DNA from: Apostichopus japonicus
Taxonomy: Eukaryota > Echinodermata > Holothuroidea > Aspidochirotida > Stichopodidae
Assembly (NCBI RefSeq): GCF_037975245.1
Contig: NC_092572.1
Coordinates: 18,313,989-18,377,988, forward strand
Length of the DNA: 64,000 nucleotides
Direction of reading: 5' to 3'
Of this stretch, positions 1 to 20,931 are shown in pieces. Within the stretch, counting starts at the first letter, position 1. Every line of letters starts with the position of its first letter. Made by a program: the position numbers and the translations under genes. A model generated the notes under the pieces. The model was given only the letters and a program-made list of their open reading frames with translations, did not search any database and was not told the origin of the DNA.

Positions 1-41
1 TTAGATAGTCCTGCCGGCACTCAATCCACCCTGGGCAGAAC

Positions 42-222
<181 letters not shown>

Positions 223-299
223 GGCAAATATGTCAACAAAGCAGAACTCGTATTGTTCGATACAGGTGGCAAATGCCTACAGTGGAATTACGACCTTCC

Positions 300-456
300 T
301 TACCGCTTTCGAACCTCTGAACATACAATCAGCCTCATAGCCTTGTGGTTAGGGTGTCCGCATATAAAGCGGGAGACCCGGGTTCGAATCCCGGTGGAGG
401 CTGGAAGATGTTCACTGTTCTGGATTTTCCAACTTATTACGTTTTCAATTATACAT

Positions 457-540
<84 letters not shown>
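300..540 (+). mobile_element. tRNA-derived SINE with (TA)n tail, copy 1
   Basis: From 331 the sequence folds like a tRNA: an acceptor stem AGCCTCA against GGAGGCT, an A-box-like TAGCCTTGTGG and a B box GGTTCGAATCC. It is followed by a tail (GTTCACTGTTCTGGATTTTC) and then the (TA)n run 464-540. The same head, tail and (TA)n recur on the minus strand at 7532-7762, so this is an interspersed SINE rather than a functional tRNA. Confidence 0.75.
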
Positions 541-541
<1 letters not shown>

Positions 542-545
<4 letters not shown>

Positions 546-2267
546 GTATGTGAGACCATCTTTACATTTACTCACCTTCGATGGACTCTCATTTGGCTGA
601 CGGATAAATATATCAACCATTATGTAACAGAGAACTTTGTCTACAAATGATGCTGTATTCAGTGGCGTATAAAGGAGGAACTGGGCACGGTGGTGCAGTA
701 ATGGAAATGGCCCCAAAGAAGATTACGCCCAAAAAGACGGGCTTGGGTATGCAAATTGCTATATTTAGCATCTCTTTGATGTAACAGATGTAGACGAAAG
801 ATATACATTTGACGGAGAATGAAAGGGAACTTAACATAACGTACTGAAAAGTATTGTAAACAAAACTCCTAGAGTCATTCATCGATATTTTATAGCTTAT
901 CATCCAATGGTTTTAATATGCTTTTCGATAATATTGTCGCCACTTTTTTACTAAAACCATTACAATTCAGAACGATGAAACAAAACATGTTGGATTGTAT
1001 AACGTGTCACCCTAAGTACTGTACATGCATGTCAACAGTTCTCTGAGAATGTTAATATCCTGTGATATCATGCTGAGCGTTACGTTATAGATGGTGACTT
1101 ATTTTCTGCCACACATACGCAATTGAGAAACATACAAAGATATACCTTCGAGTTGTTCACTATTATCAAAGTGAACCTCTATTTCAGTGTGACGAAAAAA
1201 GACACATTACAGGGGCCATTTTATCTGCGTTTCTAGACTGTCCGCTATTATTTTTTTCTTTTGACCGATAGATTACAAGAAGCTGTCTAGATATCTAGAT
1301 GAATAAGCATTGGGTCCTTAGGAGGCCTGTTTTGCTTAACTTAATACACGTCTATTACCGGTACTAGTCGATTCACCGGCAGGGATCCGGTTGTATAATT
1401 ATTATCCGTTACATTTTACTTTAAACTTCCTTATGGTGAAGGACAGGTTATTACTTAAACGCGCAGTTGTTGTGTGTAGAGAAGAAGTTATCCGAACCAG
1501 CAAACTTTCCTGCCACAACCCAGTTAATACTTTGTATGTCCAAGCATTTACTTATATTTTAGAGACTAGTGTGTTTCTGTGTGGATGAAACGTGTCTTTG
1601 ACAGAAAAGGCCCGTGTACTACTAATGAAGAATGCTATTCAATAAAACTATGCATTAAAAAGAAAGTTACACTTATAAGTCTACACGGTTACTAATTACT
1701 TATATCATTTTTGAGCACTGAGCCCGCAGCATACACGTGGAGAACATTTAGCAGAAGCTTCACACTGCATGTAAAAGTGTAGAAAACTGTCACTGTGGTC
1801 CAAGTCTAAGACACCACTCCCTACCCGCATAATTATGCACTTTTAATGTGAAAAATGTTATCTATAAAACTGGCATTGCATTACTAATGCAGTGAGTAAT
1901 TTGAAATAAAACAATATTAGAGATAAGTAGCGGGAATTGTTCGGAATATACGATGAATTAACACGTTAAATACTATGGCATTACACCATCACTGATAAAT
2001 ACACGGTTATGTTAGTATCCAAAGATTGCCGAGATCCCAATAGGCCCCTGTGAAGTTTCAGAGGTTAATCAATTTGGTACTAAAAGCCGAGATGATAACA
2101 TTAATGAAAGCAAATGCATTGAAAGATATACAACATTAAAATATAAACAAGGTAACATCGCTGAGAGTAAATTACCCTCCGCCAGCTTTGTATCAATTAA
2201 ACCTTTTGGTGAGTTGGTAGCAATGACTTCTGAATACATTATGTAGATAAATAATAACTTTACTTAC
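542..2267. other. No recognisable gene; expected location of 3' exons of the NACHT gene
   Basis: AT-rich sequence downstream of the NACHT exon donor. I searched the minus strand by eye for LRR-like exons and found none I could support. The short open frame at 1391-1588 on the plus strand has no recognisable features. Confidence 0.4.
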
Positions 2268-11571
<9,304 letters not shown>

Positions 11572-11778
11572 CCTTGCTTCTTTCATCGATTGCTGTCAGT
11601 ATGAGACTGAAATAGAAAAATATATAGCATCGCCCGTAATATATCGCTACAAGATACACATGTTTGTCTTATTTTTCAGTTTTTTCGGTAATTAGTTATG
11701 AAGAATTTGATGGTAACAAAATAGTTTGATACAAACATCTCATGAAATGTTTTAATATTCACTACAAAAGTATATGTA

Positions 11779-11828
<50 letters not shown>

Positions 11829-13789
11829 CATACTTGTTATGAGACATATCCATAGACATAATGTATACTGCATTGGCTTGGTTGGATTTTTTGGCGCTCG
11901 GTGGTAGATTGAATATGAGAGTATTGACTGTTTCTTGTGTAGACTATTTAGGATGTGAAATGCACCGTTTCACCAGTTCACTGTACGTCTCTGTCAACTG
12001 CCTAGTAGACATACTTCCATAAAGCAATTTCAACGTTTAACTTGTGCACCATATCCTCCAGGGGTACATCCCAGGTATTATAAACACGATCGACCGCAAA
12101 AACAGCAAGTTTTAATTCATTCGTTCTTATTTAATTCTTTTTAATTCTTGTTTAATTAAGACTTCCAAATACTCTCAATTAAGTTGTTATAACGCCATTG
12201 ATATTGAAGGGAAACAGAACTGCAGTTTTCTTGTAGATTGCATTGAATGGCGTTATAACAAAGTACAGCATATACATAGGCCTACAATAAGTCGTCGACC
12301 ATTTTGTATCGTTGACGGTCACATGATGACAATCGGTAAATGCAACTCATACCTTAAGTTATTTCATTTTAGGAAACCAGAATAACCAGTTTTTTTTTCG
12401 AAATTTGAGTCATATGAACCCAATCGATTAATATCATTATATCAAGTCTAACGAAATATGACGTGTATAACGATGAAAACAAAAAGATATTATTCGAGAC
12501 TGCTGCTTACCTATAAACACCAGCCGTGATATTGTGACACGTATAGAGAAGTTATGCGTTAGGTTATGATAATACTTACATCGACTATAAGTACTATCGC
12601 CACTTATATTTACCAATGTAGTGGTTACAAAGGTCGTTCGACTCTATTTGTGGTCATTCTGAACATATGATCATCATTGAATATTAAATCTAGATCTTTT
12701 GGGAGTGGTGTTCAAAGGTTTGTTTGTTGTTTGGCAATGATAGGATTAATGTGTTGCCTACATATCAAAATTACACGAGCTGTGATGATCACGTACCTTT
12801 TCTGTTTTCCCAATTCAATAAGATATTTTTCCCTTTTCGCTCTGTTTAAAGAATAATCGGTTGACAATAAAACAAAACAACCGACTAACTTTCAAACTTA
12901 AGGTTAACCATTCATAGCTTTTAAAGAGGGAACACACCTTTAGATTATTCTTTACTGCACAATCATGTGGAAACGCTGTCGCATTTTTTATCTGGTACTA
13001 ATCGACGATCTGTAAGTAAAGGAAAGTAAAGTGTTTGATTTCGCTAGCGCCCGGTTGTAAATTTAAACAGTTGTTGTCCAGAATCTCTAAATACATCAAT
13101 CACAATACGTTTACTTTCGGACCGAGGTTTGAAAATAAAAGATAAAAGTGCACCTAGTGTATCAAATGGTATGGTATGGAATAGTAGCTGCTGGTTTACG
13201 TAGTGTGCATTGTTTAATGCTACAAACGGAGAACAAGTTTCCATATGTTTTCGACTTTTGGCAGCAAAAGACAAAATGCTTTAACACATTTTATACTGTT
13301 TCCTATATTAGTCCTCTTGATTCAAGTCTCAAGATACGAGTGATATGTCCACATTTGTCCACATTTACGTATACGTTTTTGCTTAGATAATTCATGTTGA
13401 GAGATAATAGAGCCGCGATGTAGTTTCGGAATGCTATACCACGTTATGACGTCATGTCATCATTCCACTATAGTATCCAAAAATCATAAAACAGCGGAAT
13501 ATTAAATTTAGAAGGAAAAGATGTGCATAATCGATACGAAAGTTTTACTTGATTATGAAAGAAATGAGAAACACTATTATGACAAATAAAGTCTAGTCAG
13601 GTTGATTATAAACCGACCAACTAATTTATAGACCAGTTAATATTCTACATTATTGACAAGTATAATGCAGACTCGTTACTTTCATTTTTGATTCGGTTAA
13701 AGGAAGCATGTCATTGATTCACTGTCATGTCATTTAGTCATTGGCAGAACAACTGAGGAAGACAAACATCGCTACAGCAGCATTACAGC
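11572..13789. promoter_or_regulatory. Shared upstream region between the two divergent receptor genes
   Basis: These 2.2 kb separate the start codon of the NACHT gene (minus strand) from that of the pseudokinase receptor (plus strand). Besides a short (TA)n run at 11783-11824 I recognise no gene or repeat. It must hold both promoters and 5' untranslated sequences unless further 5' exons exist. I cannot point to specific factor sites with confidence. Confidence 0.5.
11783..11824. repeat. (TA)n microsatellite in the shared upstream region
   Basis: Short AT run about 210 bp upstream of the NACHT gene start codon. Confidence 0.95.
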
Positions 13790-13841
13790 ATGGAGTATGT
13801 GGCTATGCTTCTAATTCTCCTTGTGTGTCATGTATATAAAG
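13790..13841 (+). CDS. Exon 1 of the pseudokinase receptor: signal peptide
   Basis: The ATG at 13790 opens [17 protein letters not shown], a clear hydrophobic signal sequence, and ends AAAG/GTATGT in phase 1. The one-exon signal peptide with a phase 1 donor mirrors the start of the NACHT gene on the opposite strand. Confidence 0.82.
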
Positions 13842-16800
13842 GTATGTGTTCACTAGCTATATTATATACTTCTATGTATTTGAAATAAGTGAAATAAATT
13901 TCATTTAAATGGCACCTCTTCCAAAAACAAATCGTTTTTTTTTTTGCTTAATAGGTAACGTCTCAGCGACTAGTCCGGTATTATGTTTCAAAACCGGTAA
14001 TGTTTCCGAGCAGAATTTTTCATGCGATGCAGAAACTGGAGATGATGTTTGTCTTGTTTGTCCTGTGAACATATCAACTAATTCAGTCACATGGTCGAGA
14101 AATGGAAAATATATTTACGCTGGTGGGAACAAACTTCATGAAGAAGCAACGATACTTCAAAACACGTGCGATCCCGTGTTATCATCGATTCAGTTAAGGA
14201 ATATCTCACTCGATCAATTCAACGATGCATATGAATGTCTCAGTGACAAAGACTTGGTAAAGGCATACACCCTGAAGATAACCAGTAAGATTCTATTTTG
14301 CTAGTACTATACTTATTTATTCCGTTCCAATGGGTTTTGAATACGTCATTTACAGTCAACTGATCAATGTTTTCTCTTTAACCGAAAAATCATCTCTAAA
14401 CTGTTTACTGTCATGTTTTAGCTTATGAGCTTGTCAATGTGATTATGAAGTGATGAAACCCAGAAACAGTATTACAAATCCATGTATTCAATATGCTGTA
14501 ATGATGAATAATATTTGAATGTTTTCATAATTATTCTAATTTTAGGGTTATCCATAGTTGCATTTTACTTCTTGTCTTCAAAGATGAACGTATGTCATCT
14601 AAAACGTTTTTTTTTTTTAATTTATTTTTTATACCAAGCTTATCCATCTTTGTCCATTGAGAATAATGTACGCAATGAGTTGGACGAAGAAATATCATCA
14701 CTGATATGCAAAGCAGATAACGTTTTGGCGCCTATAACCTTAACTTGGTTTGTAAATGAACAGAGAGAAAGTGAGGAACTATTCAGTGAAACGAATGATC
14801 ACAGTGTAACATCTACATTCAGCTTCAACCAGTATGGAAACGCAACCACAGTGAAATGTCAAGTAAACGGTTCTCATATTAAACCTGCAAGTGTAACTTA
14901 CAACTACCAAATGTCAACCTCGGGTAAGAATTGTTCTTATCTATGTAGTTCTGATACAAAATTGAAGACTAAGCAATTAAAATATTGTTGAATTACTTCA
15001 CAAATTGCAAAATATGAGAATTCTAAACAAAGCATTTAAGATTGCAAAGTTACAGTTCCACTTGATAACAGTATTGCAACATTAACATTTCTGCAAGATA
15101 ACCACATTGAACTGATAAACGTCTTACGCTTTGCTAAGTCCAAATAATTACTTATAATAGTGACGTGATTAACTTTCCAATTTGATCTGAATTTAGACAT
15201 AGGTCGTATTTTTGGTTATGTAAGCTTACCTCTGTTATCCAGTTTCAGGAAACATTCAGTCTATGAAAGTCATTGGAGTTTTTATCCCTATATTAAGTAT
15301 GCTAGTAGCAGCTTTCTTCATCTACAAATACTGTAAGTAGATCATTTTATTTCAAAGTACTTTTTCCTAGTTTTTATGATTTTGCTTTAAAAAAGGAAGC
15401 GACAGACTCAAATGATTTTATAAATTTTCAATTTGTTCTTCCATTTTTTAGTACCACGCAGAATACAATCTTTTCAAGTACACAGCCAGTTATATGTTAA
15501 CTATAATACAGTTTAACAGTCAAATACTTTTAATCATAGATATCAAGAACATATCAAGACGTGGCAGAAATGTTGGACTGTAAGTATTACAATATATAGT
15601 AACAATATTAAGTTGAGGTTGTTTTTTTTTAAGAAAGAGGGATAGTTCTTGAAAATCCTTCTGAGTTTCTTTGGAATACAAACATAGCTTCAACTTGACC
15701 ACTTTTGATAGTTGATGTTAATATGTAGATTTCAAATGTGGTGCACTATGATTTATTAAAGAAATATCCAATCGAACAATTTAATATCATAAGTCTGGAA
15801 GTGCAGTGATACATCCTCTATATAATCATTTCACTCAATAGGGAAATCAGATTTATTGACACAGTCGCATCAGACGGTGGTAAGTGTATGTAATTCTATT
15901 AATATTTTAATATGATGGGTTTTGTTTTGCTTTGTTTAATGTAAATATGCTTTACTCAATGTAAATATCCATGTCCGCTTCTCATCAGAAGGAAGGAGTA
16001 AAAACAGCAGGAGTCAGAAAATATACACACGAGAATGACACGAATTTGTGAATAATGACGATGAAAGCATATATATATATTATTTAATTTGTTTCATATA
16101 CAGGCGCGGGGAATATATAAAAACAAATATGTATGAATAATTTACTTGAGAGACATTGATCGACTATTCAGACATATACAATCGTCAGAAACGCTGCATG
16201 TATGATAGTCTGCTTATATATTACTGTAAAACATGAGAATAGTTTTAACGCTTGTAATTGAAAAACTGATAACGATATGAAGATCAAACCATTCAGTTGC
16301 AGAGTTGAATGTTCAACCCGATATTATTCAAGTAACCAACGACGAGAACGATCTTGGATCAACCATCGCTTTACAGACCTGTATAAAAGAAGGAAAGAAA
16401 TTTGAATACTGGACTGGCACATTTGGAGATGACGAAAAAAGAGAAGTCTTTGTTAAAACACTCTCTAGTAAGTAACTTAATCAATACATTTTGAGAAATG
16501 AATCATACTGCATTTGCAGATATTTGTTGCCGAAAATATACACACAAATATCAATTGACGTTCTGTTGCAGAAGGAAGTACCCTTGCAGATGCAAACAAA
16601 TTCCGGGAACTAGCATTGAGCTTAAAGAAGTTGAGAAGACATCGCCTTTTAGTGGATCGTCTCTTAGTGTCGGTGGAAAATGGTACGTACGAAAGATATT
16701 CATACTGTTATAAAGATTTAAGTAATGATTTGATACATTAACTTTCTCTACTCAGTATAAATTGTGAAATTTATTCACACTTTTCCGCAACTCGCAAACA

Positions 16801-19800
16801 GAGCCATTATTTATGTCGATGGAGTTTAAGTTGAAATTAAAACTTAAATGAATAACTTGATGGAAAAGTCTAGCACGTGGTAGGCTACGTCATCGATAAG
16901 TTCTTTCAAATTGACATGAGAGGCGTGGCTCCAAGTACTAGTTAGGGAGACCTTTAAGTACTTTTTAATGATCAACGGTTGTACGGATTGAAAGTTTCAA
17001 GTGTAAGCACTAAGATATCTACATACTTCCTGTTCAGAGTGCTTACATTTCACAATCGTTTTCATCTCCCTTTATCTAATTTATTTACTTTTTTACAGTC
17101 CCATCTGTATACTATAATTACATATCTAATGGAACGATGCGTGATATGTTGATGTCTCAATACCAAGAAGCCAGGAAGTCTCGTGTGTTGACGAATAATA
17201 AAAAAAAACTTGCAGTAAATATGAAAAGTCAAGTTGAGGTATTGCTGTATTTTTCACGCGAGGTTGCTTCTGCCATGGTTTTCCTATCTTCTCAGAAGGT
17301 AAATGAAATCATCTTTAATGTTTTATTATCAAGTAGATCGAATTTGTAAATGACTTGGCTCATGAGATTGGCATAGCTGATATACTTTACTGTATTTAAC
17401 TCTCATTAAACCATTCTTGCATCGAATCCTGTGATAATATTAACCATACTAATATAATATCGCCTGATAAATTATTCTTTTTGCTTCTTACATGCAGTTT
17501 TGTCATCCTGTTCTGTCAACGAGAAAGGTTCTTCTAACTGAGCATGGACATTGCAAACTCTATGATATTTGCCCCGAGAACATGGCTATGTACATTGTCA
17601 TGGAGAAGTTGGACAAAGTAAATTTCCTCTGTAATCATTTCCATGTACTAATATCATATTAATTAATTAGGCAGGGAATATTTATTAAAATACAGGTCCA
17701 AAAATCCTAAAACACGAATTCCTTTTGTGACCAATTACAACCCCATCATGAAATCCTACATGAGCGCTATCAAACAGGATTTTGCTTCACTCAAAGACGA
17801 CCAGTATGTAGGAAGGCTTTCTAGTCACTTCGCCCAACAACCATTTCGCCCAACTGCCATTTCGCCCAACCAGCCTGGTCATTTCGCCCAACCAGCCTGG
17901 TCATTTCGCCCAACCAGCATGGCCATTTCGCCCAACCAGCCTGGTCATTTCGCCCAACCAGCATGGTCATTTCGCCCAACCTTGTTGGTCATTTCGCCCA
18001 ACCTTTTATTTACTAATATTCAGTGATAATAATATTACTTTTTCTATTTCACTAGCTCAATTTGATTTATTTTGGGTTATGTTACTTCGTGGTAGGAATA
18101 TAAAGTGAGGTCCGCTCGATATCGATCGGAGTCTAAGCAATTATTTCGGGTATAATGGGAGGATTACACTACTTAACTACGCATACAATGGAAGTTATTT
18201 TATTACATAAACAAAGGGGAATCGGCGTGGAATAATATCACTCTTTCTATTTCACTAGTTCAATTTGGTTTATTGATCCACAGCTATTGTTCTGCTTGAC
18301 GACTTCGGTCAAGCGTTTATCAAGTCCGCCAGGCATTAATCAAGGGTATTGTTCACAGCAGTTAGGTGTTTATCTAGTTCTACATAGTGTTAATTTAATG
18401 TTATACAAACAAAGGGGAATCGGTCTCCATAGAAACCTATCAAACCTAACCCCTAAAACACTGACTATCCTACCGACTAACAATTCCCGAACGTTTCCTA
18501 TCAAACCTAACCCCTAAAACACTAGTCCATCCTCAAGTTTCCTTAATATTCGGTTCGTATTCCGTAACGTTAACAATTCCCGAACGTTTCCTTACTAAAG
18601 TATCATATTTAATCAAGGTTGGGCGAAATGACCAGGCTGGTTGGGCGAAATGACCAGGCTGGTTGGGCTAAATGGTAAGGTTGGGCGAAATGGCAGTTGG
18701 GCGAAATGGTTGTTGGGCGAAGTGACCTGCTCCCGTAGGAAATCGTTTCAGGTGCCCCGCTATGCTATCGTTTCGTCAACCCCCTAACGGTAGATTTCTA
18801 CCCACTTCCTGCAGACCTTCCAGACTATACAATACTAATAATACCTTACAGGTAAGAGGTTAAGCCTAAGCAGAATTAAATGTTCTTTTCTTGTAGTTGG
18901 TTATGCTTAAGTACGTAATTCCTTGACACATCTGTAGGGGTAATTGATTTACATTGCAAACTCTGTAGTTGTGCCATTCAATATACAGGAATACCCACCA
19001 ATCATGTGGATGTCACCAGAGGCTGTATTTTTGAAACAATACTCTGTTGACAGCGATGTCTGGAACTACGGCACGTTCTTGTGGGAAGTGTTTTCTTTAG
19101 GTAATGATGCAATTGCTTCAATCCTGCTTTTCAAAAATGACTATAACCGTTTATATTTGTCAATACGCTACAACACTTGTTATTTTTTAATAAACAAACA
19201 CGTTTTTCCTAATTGCAACATATTACATTTACACATTAAGGAGAAGTACCTTATCCGGGACTCAGTAAACAACAGTTAGAAGAAAAGATTAGACAGACCA
19301 TTCTCCTTGCTCAGCCAATATGCTGCCCAGGTGCCTTGTGAGTATTCTAGTTTAAATCTGTCTTTCCACTGTAATATATATATTTCTTTACTAATACCAG
19401 CGAAAGGGCTCGAAGTTTGTATACCACCGTTTACTATGCCATGATAATAGTATAGCAGGGAGTAGTTAAGGTATGTCCCTTCTCTTACGTTGATTTTTTT
19501 TTTTTACAATCACTTAGCTAGCTATAATATCAAAGAAAGACATTGCATATGAAGTTAGTGATCACTTATTGAAGAAAGAAACGTCCATGAATGATTTATC
19601 TCTGATTTTATTGATCTAATTTTTACCGAAGGTATAGCATAATGTTATTGTGTTGGAACACAACAATAGATTGCCGACCAAACTTCCAAACAATTCTTGA
19701 AAAGGTGTCAACGCTCTTTGAAAACGTTAAAGTGGTAAGTCAATTCATGTATTTAAGCACTTTAAGTCATGGTTCTCTGAAAATGCAATACTTACTGAAA

Positions 19801-19923
19801 TGTCAACATATGCTTACCAAACTGGCAACTAACTGTATATCTACTTTATTTCTCATTCTGTAGGAAGAACAAGTTCTAACATGCAGAGAATCAGACTGCT
19901 ACACGTCTTTGAATACATCGTAA
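13790..19923 (+). CDS. Ig-Ig-TM receptor with tyrosine-kinase-like pseudokinase domain (complete, 14 exons)
   Basis: Exons: 13790-13841, 13955-14284, 14639-14923, 15249-15332, 15540-15579, 15842-15879, 16303-16467, 16572-16682, 17099-17298, 17498-17617, 18989-19100, 19241-19337, 19632-19734 and 19864-19923 (TAA). All introns are GT-AG and the phases agree, giving 598 residues. Order: signal peptide 1-17, Ig 18-127, Ig 128-222, TM about 229-248, basic juxtamembrane (KNISRRGRN), kinase-like fold about 277-580, short tail with CYTSL. The N-lobe Lys is kept (FVKTL, 328), as is a SPE motif (484-486). The HRD loop reads HPV (438-440), the catalytic-loop Asn is Lys445, DFG reads DIC (458-460) and the glycine-rich loop is degenerate. 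It is therefore a predicted catalytically dead receptor-tyrosine-kinase relative. Its C-lobe ([24 protein letters not shown]) is closest in feel to Ig-class RTKs (FGFR/VEGFR type). Confidence 0.88.
13955..14284 (+). CDS. Exon 2 of the pseudokinase receptor: V-like Ig domain
   Basis: The exon is 330 bases, phase 1-1, after a poly-T/AATAG acceptor. The translation has B-strand cysteines (VCLVCPV), a C-strand tryptophan (VTWSRNG) and the F-strand signature DAYEC, so it is a canonical Ig domain with several N-glycosylation sequons (NVS, NIS). Confidence 0.87.
14639..14923 (+). CDS. Exon 3 of the pseudokinase receptor: C-like Ig domain
   Basis: The exon is 285 bases, phase 1-1, from ATACCAAG to TCGG/GTAAGA. 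It has the Ig pattern [17 protein letters not shown] and TTVKCQVNG: two cysteines and a tryptophan at normal spacing. Confidence 0.87.
15249..15332 (+). CDS. Exon 4 of the pseudokinase receptor: transmembrane helix
   Basis: The exon is 84 bases, phase 1-1, coding a hydrophobic helix starting [19 protein letters not shown]. It splices in frame to the basic juxtamembrane exons 15540-15579 and 15842-15879. Confidence 0.83.
17498..17617 (+). CDS. Exon 10 of the pseudokinase receptor: degenerate catalytic loop and DFG region
   Basis: This 40-codon exon reads [20 protein letters not shown], then LYDIC. Aligned by eye with the family pattern HRDLAARNVLL...DFG, the HRD Asp is Val and the Asn is Lys, while Arg444, VLL and the DFG Asp are kept. 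The flanking C-lobe motifs are intact and the frame is open, so this is a conserved fold without catalytic residues rather than decay. Confidence 0.88.
17695..17824 (+). pseudogene. Penelope-like element fragment in a pseudokinase intron
   Basis: The translation [20 protein letters not shown] continues into [13 protein letters not shown]. It is collinear with IPLVTSYNPPIKSFIRSIKQ...DDQSVG in the fragment at 7840-8195, so both derive from one family. It is interrupted by the foldback element that starts at 17825; the sequence resumes near 18735 with GTAGGAAATCGTTT. Confidence 0.65.
17825..18725. mobile_element. 0.9 kb foldback element with repeat-built inverted ends
   Basis: The outermost 47 bases (starting TCACTTCGCCCAACAACC) are repeated inverted and identical at the right end. 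Inside, both ends are arrays of a roughly 22-base unit, CATTTCGCCCAACCAGCCTG plus GT: about eight units on the left (17825-18006) and five on the right (18617-18725). The middle has no transposase; it contains two diverged copies of TTCTATTTCACTAG about 200 bases apart. It lies in the intron between pseudokinase exons 10 and 11, inside a Penelope-like fragment. A clear target duplication is not visible. Confidence 0.8.
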
Positions 19924-20842
19924 ATTAGCCGTGGTGATTTCTGTTTCACTTAGCTGACGAATATTTTCAAATATTTAAAAATAGGAAGAAATGAACAGTC
20001 ATAACTGAAATTGAATTCTTCGACAATAATTAGCAGCTATGAAAGTAATGATTTGCTTTTTGTGTAGCATTCAAGTGTTTAATAACCACTGTAAGCATCA
20101 TTGAAAGGCAACTCAGTCCACGTCGAATACATACATAGAAGTTAATAATACTCGTTTTTATATGTTGAATTGCATGATAAGTTTGTTACTTAATATTTAA
20201 ATAATTTAATAGCTGGAATCAATAGCTCACTGAGCCGTAAGAGAAAAGGAATTATTTCATTTATAGTTAACATGTGATTTTCACAATCTTTACAGTCATA
20301 AAACTTTAGTACAATCAAATCGTTGAAACAGCAATGCAGATTGATGACAATGTAGATAAACTTCTCGAGCAAAATCCTTTTTACTGCATATTTTACAAAA
20401 TCTTAAAAGAGAAGACAACATGACACGCATGTCATTCACATTAGACGTAGCTCTAAAGATTCTTTCCTTTACACTTCAAATACAGCTAAAAGAAGTTTCT
20501 AGTACAGGTTAGTAATGTGTACAATGGAAGAACTTTGAAGGTATTTGACTATTTAACAACGTGTTGTAGAAAAACAGGCATACCTGTGTCTGTTTTATCA
20601 CTACTTTATTTCAATGCATATGTGTACTTCAGTGGTTGCACTTTGTCCCTAAGTATGCACTGTTAGATATTGAAGTACATACTAGCTTCATTTTATAGTT
20701 TACATTGACGTGATAAATTGTGATCGAGATCTCAAGGTTTATTGCAAAGTGGATGAGTTAATATGTACCATTCTTCTTTACCAAAATCATTGTAATGAAA
20801 TGAAATATTTCAACAGAGTTATACGAGGAAATAGAAGTACAA

Positions 20843-20931
<89 letters not shown>

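Noticed and set aside
331-403. A functional tRNA gene
   Set aside because: The head folds like a tRNA, but it has an acceptor mismatch, is followed by a SINE tail and (TA)n, and recurs at 7665-7737 with the same tail.
12480-12660. Alternative signal exon for the NACHT gene on the minus strand (donors near 12505 and 12575)
   Set aside because: No ATG leads into a hydrophobic stretch in the needed phase; the exon at 11571-11517 fits better.
15452-15516. An extra juxtamembrane exon in the pseudokinase gene
   Set aside because: It starts after a good acceptor but hits a stop in the required phase and has no proper donor; splicing 15332 to 15540 keeps the frame through all later exons.
17727-18026. 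A 99-residue plus-strand open frame
   Set aside because: It runs from a Penelope-like fragment into the foldback repeats; a chimera of two transposons.
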